A stretch of DNA of 64,000 nucleotides from Phycisphaerales bacterium UBA5793 (lineage in GTDB: Bacteria > Planctomycetota > Phycisphaerae > Phycisphaerales > UBA5793), in NCBI GenBank assembly GCA_002418285.1, contig DIDT01000052.1, positions 124,001 through 188,000 on the forward strand, in the 5' to 3' direction. Below the pieces are notes generated by a model. It worked only from the letters and a program-made list of their open reading frames with translations, searched no databases and had not been told where the DNA came from. Shown one piece after another: positions 46,228 through 55,271 of this stretch. Position numbers and translations under genes: made by a program. Each line of letters begins with the position of its first letter. Positions within the stretch are counted from its first letter, which is position 1.

Positions 46228-46269
46228 TCGGTTGGTGCGAACGAAGATGGATTTCTGGACGCACGGCCG
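46219..46269 (+). promoter_or_regulatory. antiterminator pairing in thrS leader
   Basis: CGGCCGT (46219-46225), which spans the last two leader-peptide codons and the first base of the stop, is the exact reverse complement of ACGGCCG (46263-46269), which lies in the left arm of the terminator hairpin. The two structures exclude each other. A ribosome at the stop codon (threonine plentiful) would cover 46219-46225 and allow termination; one stalled in the threonine codons would leave it free. Confidence 0.65.
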
Positions 46270-46296
46270 ATGATGGAGCCGTGCGTTATTTGTTTT
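46259..46296 (+). terminator. attenuator terminator upstream of thrS
   Basis: ACGCACGGC (46259-46267) pairs perfectly with GCCGTGCGT (46278-46286) around a 10-base loop, followed by TATTTGTTTT. Confidence 0.78.
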
Positions 46297-46369
46297 GAGA
46301 TGAACAGCCAAGCCGAAGCCCAGAGCATCACCATGCCTGAGCCTCCAAGCACGAGCAAGGGATCGAATC

Positions 46370-48451
46370 ATGCCTCGCATCACACTGCCGGATGGAAGCG
46401 TCCGCGAATACGCCGAAGCGGTCAGCGGCGCCCAGATCGCCGCGTCCATTGGCCCTGGTCTGGCCAAAGCGGCTCTCGGCGTCAAGGTTAATGGCGAACT
46501 GAGCGACCTCAATCGCGTCATCGATCGCGATGCCAAGGTCGCGATCGTCACTGAGAAGTCGCGAGACGGCCAGCTCGACGCCGATGCACTCTACCTGCTC
46601 CGCCACTCGGCCGCCCACGTCATGGCCGAGGCGATCCAGCGCCTCAAGCCCGGCACGCAACTGGTCTATGGCCCGCCGGTCGACAATGGCTTCTACTACG
46701 ACATGCGCTTCCCCGAGGGCGGCGGCTTGAGCAGTGATGAATTCGCCGAGGTTGAGAAGATCATGGCCGAAATCATCAAGGAGAACCGTCCCTTCTGTCG
46801 TTACGACATGCCTGTCGACGAAGGCATGAAGAAACTGCAGAGCGAGGGCTCAAAGTACAAGCTCGACAACGCTGAGAAGGCCATCGAAGCCGGCTCAGAT
46901 CGCTTGTCGTTCTACGCCACAGGTCAGCCCGGCAAGGACTGGGAAGACCTCTGCCGCGGACCTCACGTACCCAGTACCGGCCGCATCGGCGCCTTCAAAG
47001 TCATGTCCCTCGCCTCGTCCTACTGGCACGGCGATGAGAACAGCGACCGCCTCACGCGCGTCTACGGCACCGCCTTCGCCAATCAGAAAGACCTCGACCA
47101 CCACCTCAAGATGCTCGACGAGGCACGCAAGCGCGATCACCGCGTCATCGGCAAGCAACTGCACCTCATCAGCCTCAATGAGGATGTCGGAACAGGCCTG
47201 GTGCTCTGGCTGCCAAACGGCGCGGTCATCCGCCGCGAACTTGAAGAGTTCCTGCGCAAGGCGCGCAGCGAACGTGGTTTCGTCTGGGTCAATACGCCGC
47301 ACATCGGCAAGCTGAACCTCTATCGAACCAGTGGCCACTTCCCCTACTACGCCGACTCGCAGTTCCCACCACTCGTAGATCCCGAGACGCTCAGCGCCTC
47401 ACTGCTGGCACATGGAGGTGGTTGCGCCTGTGGCGATCTCGCAAACGCGATGGCCTCCCCCGAGGTCGACGGCTTCCTCCTTAAGCCGATGAACTGCCCT
47501 CACCACATCAAGATCTACGAAGCGCAGCAGCACAGCTATCGCGACCTGCCCGTGCGCCTCGCCGAATTCGGAACGGTCTACCGCTACGAGCAGTCCGGCG
47601 AGTGCCACGGCATGACGCGCGTGCGCGGCTTCACGCAGGACGATTCGCACATCTTCTGCACACCCGATCAACTCAGCCGCGAAATAGACATCGACATCGA
47701 ACTTGCTCGAATGGTCCTCGCAGAGATTGGCCTCAACGACTATCGCGTTCGCGTTGGCTTGCGCGATCCATCCAGCAGCAAGTACGTCGGTTCGGCCGAG
47801 AACTGGGAACTCGCCGAAAAAGTCTGCATCGAGTCCGCCAAAGGCATGGGCGTACCCATGACCATGGAGCCCGGCGAAGCGGCGTTCTATGGACCGAAGA
47901 TCGACTTCGTCGCCAAGGACTCCATCGGCCGCGAGTGGCAACTTGGCACGGTGCAGGTTGATTACAACCTGCCCGAACGCTTCGGCCTCAACTACATCGG
48001 TGCGGACAATGAAAAGCACCGCCCGATCATGATCCACTGCGCGCCCTTCGGCTCGCTCGAACGCTTCATCGGCATTCTCATCGAGCACTTCGCCGGCGAC
48101 TTCCCGCTCTGGCTCAGCCCCGAACAGGTCCGCATTCTCATGATCTCCGAGAAGTTCGCCGACTACGCAGCCAAGGTAAAGGCCGCGATCGACGCAGCCG
48201 GTGGCTTCCGCGCCCGCATCGACGACTCCCCCGAGCGCCTCCAGGCCAAGATTCGCCGGGCAACCGAGGAGAAGACGCCCTACATGCTGATTGTGGGCGG
48301 AAAGGACGCCGAAGCCGGAACCGTCAGCATCCGCCACCGCACTGAGGGCGACATCGGCAGTGTGCCTCTGGATCAGTTTGTCGAAATGCTCCGCGAAGAA
48401 GTCTCGAGCCACGGCCGCTCGACAGTCCTGAGCGCCGTGCGCGACTCGTAG
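46370..48451 (+). CDS. thrS: threonyl-tRNA synthetase
   Basis: ThrRS attaches threonine to tRNA-Thr. The 693-residue chain has an N-terminal TGS domain (residues 1-60), the editing domain with HSAAH (H79, H83) and CRGPHVP, then the class II catalytic core with PMNCPHH, YRYEQSGECHGMTRVRGFTQDD and the C-terminal anticodon-binding domain (WLSPEQVRILMIS). An insertion of about 30 residues (AHGGGCACGDLANAMASPEVD) before the MNCPHH motif makes it longer than E. coli ThrRS and contains two extra cysteines. AAGGGA precedes the ATG. The upstream leader peptide and hairpins predict threonine-dependent attenuation. Confidence 0.96.
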   Translation: MPRITLPDGSVREYAEAVSGAQIAASIGPGLAKAALGVKVNGELSDLNRVIDRDAKVAIVTEKSRDGQLDADALYLLRHSAAHVMAEAIQRLKPGTQLVYGPPVDNGFYYDMRFPEGGGLSSDEFAEVEKIMAEIIKENRPFCRYDMPVDEGMKKLQSEGSKYKLDNAEKAIEAGSDRLSFYATGQPGKDWEDLCRGPHVPSTGRIGAFKVMSLASSYWHGDENSDRLTRVYGTAFANQKDLDHHLKMLDEARKRDHRVIGKQLHLISLNEDVGTGLVLWLPNGAVIRRELEEFLRKARSERGFVWVNTPHIGKLNLYRTSGHFPYYADSQFPPLVDPETLSASLLAHGGGCACGDLANAMASPEVDGFLLKPMNCPHHIKIYEAQQHSYRDLPVRLAEFGTVYRYEQSGECHGMTRVRGFTQDDSHIFCTPDQLSREIDIDIELARMVLAEIGLNDYRVRVGLRDPSSSKYVGSAENWELAEKVCIESAKGMGVPMTMEPGEAAFYGPKIDFVAKDSIGREWQLGTVQVDYNLPERFGLNYIGADNEKHRPIMIHCAPFGSLERFIGILIEHFAGDFPLWLSPEQVRILMISEKFADYAAKVKAAIDAAGGFRARIDDSPERLQAKIRRATEEKTPYMLIVGGKDAEAGTVSIRHRTEGDIGSVPLDQFVEMLREEVSSHGRSTVLSAVRDS

Positions 48452-48550
48452 CCACGGTGAGGGCCAAACGCCGGTGCTGGCGAGCAAATCTGCATGCGCA
48501 GCGTGCGGGTGCCCGATATCCTTTGCCGTGGACTGGGGACAGACGCCCGC

Positions 48551-50089
48551 ATGAGTATCAAGGTGGCCCAACTAGTGACCGGAGCCGATCTGCGACTCGT
48601 CAAAGGCGCGTCTGATCGGCAATTGTCCGAGATCACCGAGGACAGCCGGTGCGCCACCCCCGGATGTCTGTTCGTCGCGCGGCGCGGCGCCAATTCCGAC
48701 GGCCGACAATTCGTGGCCGATGCCCTCGAGCGCGGCGCGACAGCGATCCTCAGTGAAGACGACTCGCTCGAAGTCGGCTCGGCAACACTGCTGACGCCCG
48801 GCGATTCCCCCAAGCCGTATCAGGACGTGATTGCCTCGACAGCCGAGTTCTTCTTTGGCCTGCCTTCCTCCCACCTGACGCTCATCGGTGTCACCGGGAC
48901 AAATGGCAAAACTACAACAGCCCATGTCCTCCAGCAACTGCACAATCACGCCGGCTGGCACTGCGGCTTGATCGGCACTGTGATCTCGGACGATGGTGCC
49001 GGACAGACAAGCTCCACACTCACGACGCCTTCCTCGATCGATTTGAGTCGCCTGCTCAGCCGCATGATTCGCAATCGCTGTACGCAGGCGGTGATGGAGG
49101 TGTCAAGCCACGCGCTCGACCAGGGACGTGCGGCGGGTCTCCAGTTCGATGTTGGCATCTTCACCAACCTGACCGGCGATCATCTCGACTACCACGGCTC
49201 GATGGAGGCCTACGCGCAAGCCAAGGCGAGACTGTTCGACGCGCTGCCGCCAGGCGGACTGGCAATCATTAACGCCGACGACCCCGCTGCAGAATCGATG
49301 GTGCGCAGCTGTCGCGCGACCATTCGCCGCACGAGTGTGACGGACAAGCCCGAAAAACCAAGGGACAAGGATGCCTTGGCGCGGATCATCGACTTGAGCC
49401 CGACCCACACCAAGGCAGAGTTCCTCGGGCCGTGGGGCGAATTCGACCTCGAGCTGCCCCTCATTGGTCGGCACAACGTTTCCAACGCGCTGCAGGCGGC
49501 CTGCGTGGCGGCATGGTGCGGCATCTCCGTCGATTCGATTCGCGAGTCGCTGCTTCGATGCGTCCCACCACCCGGACGGCTCGAGCCCGTTCGTCATCCC
49601 AAATCATCATTCACCGTTTTCGTCGACTACGCCCACACGGACGATGCACTGGAAAACGTCCTGAAGGCGACGCGACCGATTGTGCCCGAGGGCGGACGCT
49701 TGACAGTCGTTTTCGGCTGCGGTGGAGATCGGGATCGCACCAAGCGGCCGCGCATGGCGGCCGTGGCGTCTCGGCTTGCCGATCGCGTCTACATCACCAG
49801 CGACAATCCGCGAACTGAAAACCCGCAGTCGATCGTCAACGAGATCCGAGCCGGAGTGCCCGCCGAATCGACTGACAAGGTGCAGACCGAAGTCGATCGC
49901 CGCACGGCCATCATTCGCTGCCTTGGCGAGGCTGCTGCCAACGATCTGATTGTCATCGCCGGCAAGGGACATGAGAACTACCAGATCATCGGAAAGACCA
50001 AGCATCCCTTCGACGACCGCCTCATCGCCAGCGCCACTTTGCAGGCGAGGTTCGGGCGCCTCGCCGAACTGCAAGGACTCACAAAGTGA
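48551..50089 (+). CDS. murE: UDP-MurNAc-tripeptide synthetase (meso-DAP adding)
   Basis: MurE adds the third amino acid to the peptidoglycan stem peptide. The 512-residue chain has the Mur ligase ATP site GVTGTNGKTTTAHVL (about residues 114-128), the SSHALDQGR stretch, NLTGDHLDYHG and the substrate motif TSDNPRTENP. DNPR rather than DNPA marks meso-diaminopimelate specificity, so this organism should have meso-DAP peptidoglycan. The ATG at 48551 is taken as start because it fits the family N-terminus. It overlaps murF by four bases. Confidence 0.95.
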   Translation: MSIKVAQLVTGADLRLVKGASDRQLSEITEDSRCATPGCLFVARRGANSDGRQFVADALERGATAILSEDDSLEVGSATLLTPGDSPKPYQDVIASTAEFFFGLPSSHLTLIGVTGTNGKTTTAHVLQQLHNHAGWHCGLIGTVISDDGAGQTSSTLTTPSSIDLSRLLSRMIRNRCTQAVMEVSSHALDQGRAAGLQFDVGIFTNLTGDHLDYHGSMEAYAQAKARLFDALPPGGLAIINADDPAAESMVRSCRATIRRTSVTDKPEKPRDKDALARIIDLSPTHTKAEFLGPWGEFDLELPLIGRHNVSNALQAACVAAWCGISVDSIRESLLRCVPPPGRLEPVRHPKSSFTVFVDYAHTDDALENVLKATRPIVPEGGRLTVVFGCGGDRDRTKRPRMAAVASRLADRVYITSDNPRTENPQSIVNEIRAGVPAESTDKVQTEVDRRTAIIRCLGEAAANDLIVIAGKGHENYQIIGKTKHPFDDRLIASATLQARFGRLAELQGLTK

Positions 50090-51555
50090 GCGCCGCAGGT
50101 TCATTCTGGCATCCCGATGCCTTGCGCGCCGCCGCGGGAGGCGGTCGGTGGCTGCGCCGACCGGTGGACAGCACTGCCCCGGTACCGGATCTTGCCGGCC
50201 TTTCGACCGACTCCCGCTCGATCAAACCGGGTCAGGTCTTTCTCGCTTTGCGCGGTGAGAACTTTGACGGCCACGACTTTATCCATGACGCCGTGCGACG
50301 TGGCGCCGGCATGGCAATCCTCGACACCCCGCCGTCGCAGATCGACACGTTTCCTCCCGCGACACACATCCTGCTCGTCGATGACAGCCTCAAGGCCCTG
50401 ACCCGCCTCGCAACTGCGTACCGCAAGTCACTCAAGACAACGCGTTTCATCGCAGTGACCGGCTCAAGCGGAAAAACGACCACCAAGCAGATGCTCAGTG
50501 CCGTGCTCAGCCGGAAATTTCGGATAACGGCCAGTCCCAGGAGTTTCAACAACCACATTGGCGTACCGCTGACGGCGCTCAGCGCCGGCAATCGAGATCA
50601 GTATGTGATCTGCGAAATCGGCACAAACAATCCCGGCGAGATCGCCGCGCTCACTTCGATTGTTGTACCCGACATTGGCGTCATCACCGGAATCGGACGC
50701 GTTCACATTGAAGGCCTTGGGTCGCTTGAAGGTGTGGCCAACGAGAAGGCGGCTCTCCTGCACGGCCTGGCGCATGGCGGATGGGCTGCCGTGAACATTG
50801 ACGAGCCCGCCGTCCTGCCGCATCTGGAGTCAATGGAGCGTGGCGTCACGTTCGGCTTTTCGACCGATGCCGACCTGCGCATTACTGAGTGTGAAATGAA
50901 TGACTCCGGAACGACGTTCGCACTCAATGATCGCAGCCGATGGAACATCGGATTGCACGGCATGCACCACGCTTCGAATGCGACCGCTGCCGTCGCCGTC
51001 GGACGACGCTGCGGCCTGTCGGACGCCGAGATCCGGGCCGGCCTGCTCGCGGTTGCGCCGCCAGCCATGCGATTCGTTCGCCACCTTCTCGGTTCACTCG
51101 AACTCTTTGACGATTCGTACAACGCCAATCCCGAATCGATGAAGGCGTCGATCCGCACCTTTCGACAGCTCACCTCAAACCGATCCGGACGCGTGGTTGT
51201 GATCCTCGGGGACATGCTCGAACTTGGTTCACTGAGCGAGGCCGCCCATCTCGAACTGGCCGAAGAACTGTCCGATTGCTCGCAGTCCATCGCTCCCCCG
51301 CATCTGGCAATTCTCATTGGACCGAATATGCGACATGCCGCCGCCTCACTGCATGACCGCGACGAGGCTTTGAGCGTCGTGCATATGGAATCGGCTTCGC
51401 CGCCCGACGTATTGGACCTGCTGCAGGCAACTGATCGCATCCTCGTCAAGGGGTCGCGCGGCATGCGGCTCGAACGCGTGGTCGACGCGATCATGGCGCG
51501 GTTCGATTCGACGCGATACGGCATCGAAACGCCCGAGGCGGCCACTCAGCCGTGA
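50086..51555 (+). CDS. murF: UDP-MurNAc-tripeptide--D-alanyl-D-alanine ligase
   Basis: MurF attaches D-Ala-D-Ala to the tripeptide. The 489-residue chain has TDSRSIKPGQVFLALRGENFDGHDF, the ATP site AVTGSSGKTTTKQML (about residues 125-139), EIGTNNPGEI, and FDDSYNANPESMKAS. The GTG start lies inside the murE stop (GTGA), so the pair is translationally coupled. About 90 bases separate it from mraY. Confidence 0.95.
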   Translation: MSAAGSFWHPDALRAAAGGGRWLRRPVDSTAPVPDLAGLSTDSRSIKPGQVFLALRGENFDGHDFIHDAVRRGAGMAILDTPPSQIDTFPPATHILLVDDSLKALTRLATAYRKSLKTTRFIAVTGSSGKTTTKQMLSAVLSRKFRITASPRSFNNHIGVPLTALSAGNRDQYVICEIGTNNPGEIAALTSIVVPDIGVITGIGRVHIEGLGSLEGVANEKAALLHGLAHGGWAAVNIDEPAVLPHLESMERGVTFGFSTDADLRITECEMNDSGTTFALNDRSRWNIGLHGMHHASNATAAVAVGRRCGLSDAEIRAGLLAVAPPAMRFVRHLLGSLELFDDSYNANPESMKASIRTFRQLTSNRSGRVVVILGDMLELGSLSEAAHLELAEELSDCSQSIAPPHLAILIGPNMRHAAASLHDRDEALSVVHMESASPPDVLDLLQATDRILVKGSRGMRLERVVDAIMARFDSTRYGIETPEAATQP

Positions 51556-51646
51556 GATTCCCAACGCCTCGCCGCCTGACTCGTCGATAAACCGAAGACC
51601 GGCCGTCGCCACGATTGCGGCGCCGGGGTCCAAGACTCCCGATTCC

Positions 51647-52813
51647 ATGATCGTCGCACTTCTCAACCTGATCCGCAGCTGGCTGGAGGAAAACGGCCTC
51701 TACGGCTACGTACGGATCTTTGACCGCGTCGACTTCCGCGCCATTGCCGCGGTCATTGTGTCGTTCCTGCTGGTGGTTCTGCTCGGTCGACCCGTTATCC
51801 GCTGGCTGCTGCGGCAGAAAGTCGGCGACTCGCCGGAGTTTTACAACGCCGATCTGAATCGACTGATGGCCCAGAAAGCCAACACCCCGACCATGGGTGG
51901 CGTCCTGATCTCCGGGGCCATCCTCATCTCAACGGTGTTGCTCGCCGACCTCAGCGTGTTCTACATCAATCTCGGTCTCATCCTCCTCGTCGGGCTGGCG
52001 GCGCTGGGAGGCATCGATGACTGGCTCAAACTCACCAACGCCCGGCGCGGCCAAGGCGCCCGCGAAGGTCTGCATGCATGGGAGAAGCTGCTCTTCCAAC
52101 TCGGCTTTGCGTTCCTCGCCGGCTTCTTCGTCTATCGATGGGGCATCGAGAACCAGGAGATGACACACAGCTTTCCGGCCCTGCCACTGGTGCGATCGTA
52201 CAAGCCGGGAACCGATGAACCGGAGATGCTCTTCCAGTTGCCGGCGTGGGGGTTCACGCTGCTGGCGATGATGATGATTGCCGGATCCTCCAACGCGGTG
52301 AACCTCACCGACGGCATGGATGGGCTGGCCAGCGGCATCTCCATCATCTGCGCGTTTTCACTCATGATCCTGTGCGGCGTCGCCGGATCCGAATCGATCG
52401 CCAAGCTGCTGCTCATGCCCTACATCCCCTACAGCAATGAACTGGCGGTGATGGCCGGGGCGATGGCCGGAGCCTGTCTCGGCTTTCTGTGGTACAACTG
52501 CTCCCCGGCCCAGGTTTTCATGGGCGACACCGGCTCGCTGGCGCTGGGCGGGCTCATGGCCTACATCGCCGTCGTCATCCGTCAGGAATTCCTGCTGCTC
52601 ATCATCGGCGGCATCTTCTACCTCGAGATCCTCAGCGTGGTCATGCAGGTCGGCTACTTCAAGATGACCAGCGGCAAACGCATCTTCCGCTGCGCTCCGA
52701 TCCACCACCACTTCCACCTCGGCGGCTGGACGGAACAGCAGGTCGTCGTGCGGTTCTGGCTGGTCACCGCGATCCTTGCCGCACTCGCGCTGGCCACGAT
52801 TCGACTGCGCTGA
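51647..52813 (+). CDS. mraY: phospho-MurNAc-pentapeptide-transferase MraY
   Basis: MraY links phospho-MurNAc-pentapeptide to undecaprenyl phosphate, making lipid I. The 388-residue membrane protein has about ten segments and the family motifs KANTPTMGG, ALGGIDDWLK (catalytic Asp pair), NLTDGMDGLA, FMGDTGSLALGG and the histidine-rich APIHHHFHLGGW loop. It is part of the murE-murF-mraY run; murG, which uses its product, is 11 kb away on the same strand. Confidence 0.96.
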   Translation: MIVALLNLIRSWLEENGLYGYVRIFDRVDFRAIAAVIVSFLLVVLLGRPVIRWLLRQKVGDSPEFYNADLNRLMAQKANTPTMGGVLISGAILISTVLLADLSVFYINLGLILLVGLAALGGIDDWLKLTNARRGQGAREGLHAWEKLLFQLGFAFLAGFFVYRWGIENQEMTHSFPALPLVRSYKPGTDEPEMLFQLPAWGFTLLAMMMIAGSSNAVNLTDGMDGLASGISIICAFSLMILCGVAGSESIAKLLLMPYIPYSNELAVMAGAMAGACLGFLWYNCSPAQVFMGDTGSLALGGLMAYIAVVIRQEFLLLIIGGIFYLEILSVVMQVGYFKMTSGKRIFRCAPIHHHFHLGGWTEQQVVVRFWLVTAILAALALATIRLR

Positions 52814-52821
52814 ATCGCAAA

Positions 52822-54027
52822 GTGGCCAATGCAACGCCCCTATCCTTGCCCGTGCCCGATCTCGCCGAACTTGTCGAGCAGCATCCCGAATTGCGATTGC
52901 GCCCCGTCTCGACGGATGAAATTCATGCCTTCAACGGCACCACGTGGACCGAAGAACCCGGGGCCTACGAGTGGTGGGAAGTCAGCGCGCTTGACGCAAC
53001 CGGATCCGGCCTGCTCTGCTCGCTGCACTGCGGCAACGCATTCGACCCGGCATATCGCCGCCACGTCCGCCAACTCCGTGCCGGCCGTTTCGTCGAACCC
53101 GCTCTGGGCCGCAAGAGCGCGACTGCCGCGATCCGCGTGGCGCTGTTCGATCACGGCAGGCTCGTGGCGCGATCGCATATCCGAATTGATCCCAACACGG
53201 TGAAGGAGACGGCGGTGGCGGCGGGCTGGTCGTTGCGCTTCGGCTCCAATACGTTTGCCGCCGATGAAGATGGATGGAGACTGCAACTCGACGTGCCTCG
53301 CACAGTCACTGGGCTGCGCAGCGTGGTCAGTCGATCGATTCTCGCCGGCGGACGCATCAAGGTAGACCTTCGCATTCAGCCCCGGTTCCATACGCCGACG
53401 TTCTGGCGAGGATTCCTTCCGGATTCCCCCAGCGGAGCCTCGCATGACTGGCTGCCGGCGTGCCCCTGCGCTTCCGTGACGGGAACGATAGAGTGGGCTG
53501 GCGGCAAGGGGGGCGCCGAAAAGATCGAACTTATCAATGCCGACGGGTCGGTTGATCACTTCCGCGGCTCCGGGCCGATCGGCGAAGGCATTCGCCGTTA
53601 CTACGTTGCGCGAGTCGCCTGGCCGGGCGGAGCGGCGATCGGCGAACTGATCGTCATCCGCAAATACATCCAACTCGCGCCATCGCTGATGATCTTCACC
53701 GCAGACGAGCCGCCTCGCATCATCCGCGGCGATCGGACGCCGCGTGCCGACTTTCAGCGTTCCGCGTGGCTGCTGGGATACCCCCTTTCGTTGGGCTGGC
53801 TCAGCGAGCGTGAGGGTATCGTGGTCGAACACGAGATGGACCGCCTCGCCGACGCTTCGCCGTATCGCACCGCGGCCATCAGCCGATGCCGCGTTCAGAT
53901 CGACAGTGCGGCACGGGAGGTGAGGCTCGAGGACCATCCCGGACTTGTTCAGTTGATACAGCCTCCTCGCATTGATGGATTCCCGTGGCGGTGGTGGTGC
54001 GGCCCGGTCGAAGCAGGCGGTCGCTAG
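52822..54027 (+). CDS. CrtC/AttH-like lipocalin-type protein, unconfirmed
   Basis: A 401-residue protein beginning eight bases after the mraY stop (GTG start at 52822; a GTG at 52852 is the alternative). YEWWEVSALDATGSGLLCSLHCG near residue 50, AGWSLRFGSNTF and FRGSGPIGEGIRRYYVARVAWPGG resemble the two-barrel AttH/carotenoid 1,2-hydratase (CrtC) superfamily, in which aromatic residues and a D-H...G motif line the barrels. The similarity is weak and no carotenoid genes are in the window. It overlaps the convergent ftsW gene by four bases. Its closeness to mraY suggests co-transcription. Confidence 0.5.
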   Translation: MANATPLSLPVPDLAELVEQHPELRLRPVSTDEIHAFNGTTWTEEPGAYEWWEVSALDATGSGLLCSLHCGNAFDPAYRRHVRQLRAGRFVEPALGRKSATAAIRVALFDHGRLVARSHIRIDPNTVKETAVAAGWSLRFGSNTFAADEDGWRLQLDVPRTVTGLRSVVSRSILAGGRIKVDLRIQPRFHTPTFWRGFLPDSPSGASHDWLPACPCASVTGTIEWAGGKGGAEKIELINADGSVDHFRGSGPIGEGIRRYYVARVAWPGGAAIGELIVIRKYIQLAPSLMIFTADEPPRIIRGDRTPRADFQRSAWLLGYPLSLGWLSEREGIVVEHEMDRLADASPYRTAAISRCRVQIDSAAREVRLEDHPGLVQLIQPPRIDGFPWRWWCGPVEAGGR

Positions 54028-55271
54028 GCGGCCAGCGAGCCGGGCGCGGCAATCGACAGCATACTCTCCGCGGATGAGTCGCCTGGCTGCGACGTCGATC
54101 TCGGGGCCTCGCGTGCCGCCGTGCGTCGATCCATTCCCACCAGCAGACCCAAGCAGGCCGCGGTCAGCATCCAGCCGGTCCCACCCGATGAGAGCAGCGG
54201 CAGCGCGATGCCCTTGGTCGGCGCCAGGCCCGTGACGACCATGAGATTGATCACCGCCTGCATGCCGATCGTCGCCGCGATGCCCAGCGCGACAAAGCGG
54301 CACAGTGCATCGGTCTGGCGACGGATCACATTGGCCGCGGCGAGCAGCAGCGTGACGTAGAGAAAGACGACGAGAGCAGCGCCGAAGATGCCCAGTTCCT
54401 CGCAGATCACGGCAAAGAGAAAGTCGGTCGTGTCTTCGGGCAGGTAGCCAAACTTGTACACGCCATGCCCGAGGCCGCGGCCGGTGACGTGCCCCTCGGC
54501 GACGGCGACCATCGACTGGATCATGTGATACCCGTTGCCCTGCGGATCGGCGTAGGGGTTGATGAACGACTCGATACGGTCCATGCGATACTCGCTGGTG
54601 AGCACCGCGAGCACGATCCCGGCGACGGGCAGCGGAAAGAGAATGCCGATGTGCCACCACTTCGCCCCGCCGGCAAAGAGCAGGAACAGCGCGACGGCGC
54701 CGATGAGGACCGCTGTGCCGAGGTCTTCGAGGACGATCAGGGCGCAGACGAGCATGGTGATGACCAGCGCGGGCACGAGGCCGGTCCAGAAGTTTCGCAT
54801 GCGCTGCACGCCGAGTTGGACGACGTAGGTCGCGATGACGAAGACCATGGCCCACTTGGCGAGTTCGCTGGGCTGGAACGAGAGTTTCCACGAAGCGGGG
54901 CCGAGATAGACCCAGCGGCGGGCGCCGTTGACCTCCTTGCCCACGCCGCCGACGTAGACGAGACACAGACAGACGATCGAGAGCAGCAGCAGCCAGGTGG
55001 CGGGCGTGGCGATGACGCGGTTGGCGGGGCTGATGCCGCGACTCGTCGGGCCGCGCAGCCACTCGACGGGGATGCAGGACGCGACGAACATGAGGCCCAC
55101 GGCGGCGATGGCGTAGATCATCGACCGGCCGGTGAGCATGCCCTCGAAGGAGACGGCGTGCTCGGGGTCGATGGTGAGACCGGCGCTGGTCACCATTACG
55201 ATGCCCAGCGTGAGCAGGGCGATGACGCAGATGATGATGGTCTGGCCGGGGCGCAGCATTGCTCTGATCAT
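54024..55271 (-). CDS. SEDS-family peptidoglycan polymerase (FtsW/RodA type)
   Basis: A 415-residue SEDS glycosyltransferase that polymerises lipid II with a partner penicillin-binding protein during division or elongation. About ten membrane segments and the family signatures NGARRWVYLGPASWKLSFQPSELAKWA, GRGLGHGVYKFGYLPEDTTDFLFAVICEELG and LPLLSSGGTGW are present. It is convergent with the murE-murF-mraY run, unlike the usual same-strand division cluster, so FtsW versus RodA cannot be decided from context. The 55271 ATG gives the expected N-terminus. Confidence 0.92.
   Translation of the reverse strand: MIRAMLRPGQTIIICVIALLTLGIVMVTSAGLTIDPEHAVSFEGMLTGRSMIYAIAAVGLMFVASCIPVEWLRGPTSRGISPANRVIATPATWLLLLSIVCLCLVYVGGVGKEVNGARRWVYLGPASWKLSFQPSELAKWAMVFVIATYVVQLGVQRMRNFWTGLVPALVITMLVCALIVLEDLGTAVLIGAVALFLLFAGGAKWWHIGILFPLPVAGIVLAVLTSEYRMDRIESFINPYADPQGNGYHMIQSMVAVAEGHVTGRGLGHGVYKFGYLPEDTTDFLFAVICEELGIFGAALVVFLYVTLLLAAANVIRRQTDALCRFVALGIAATIGMQAVINLMVVTGLAPTKGIALPLLSSGGTGWMLTAACLGLLVGMDRRTAAREAPRSTSQPGDSSAESMLSIAAPGSLAA

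Noticed and set aside
46228..46369. T-box riboswitch for thrS
   Set aside because: No T-box consensus or specifier stem is seen; the leader peptide and pairings explain the region better.
47399..48571. Antisense open frame opposite thrS
   Set aside because: Shadow of the clear thrS frame; no ribosome site or family match.
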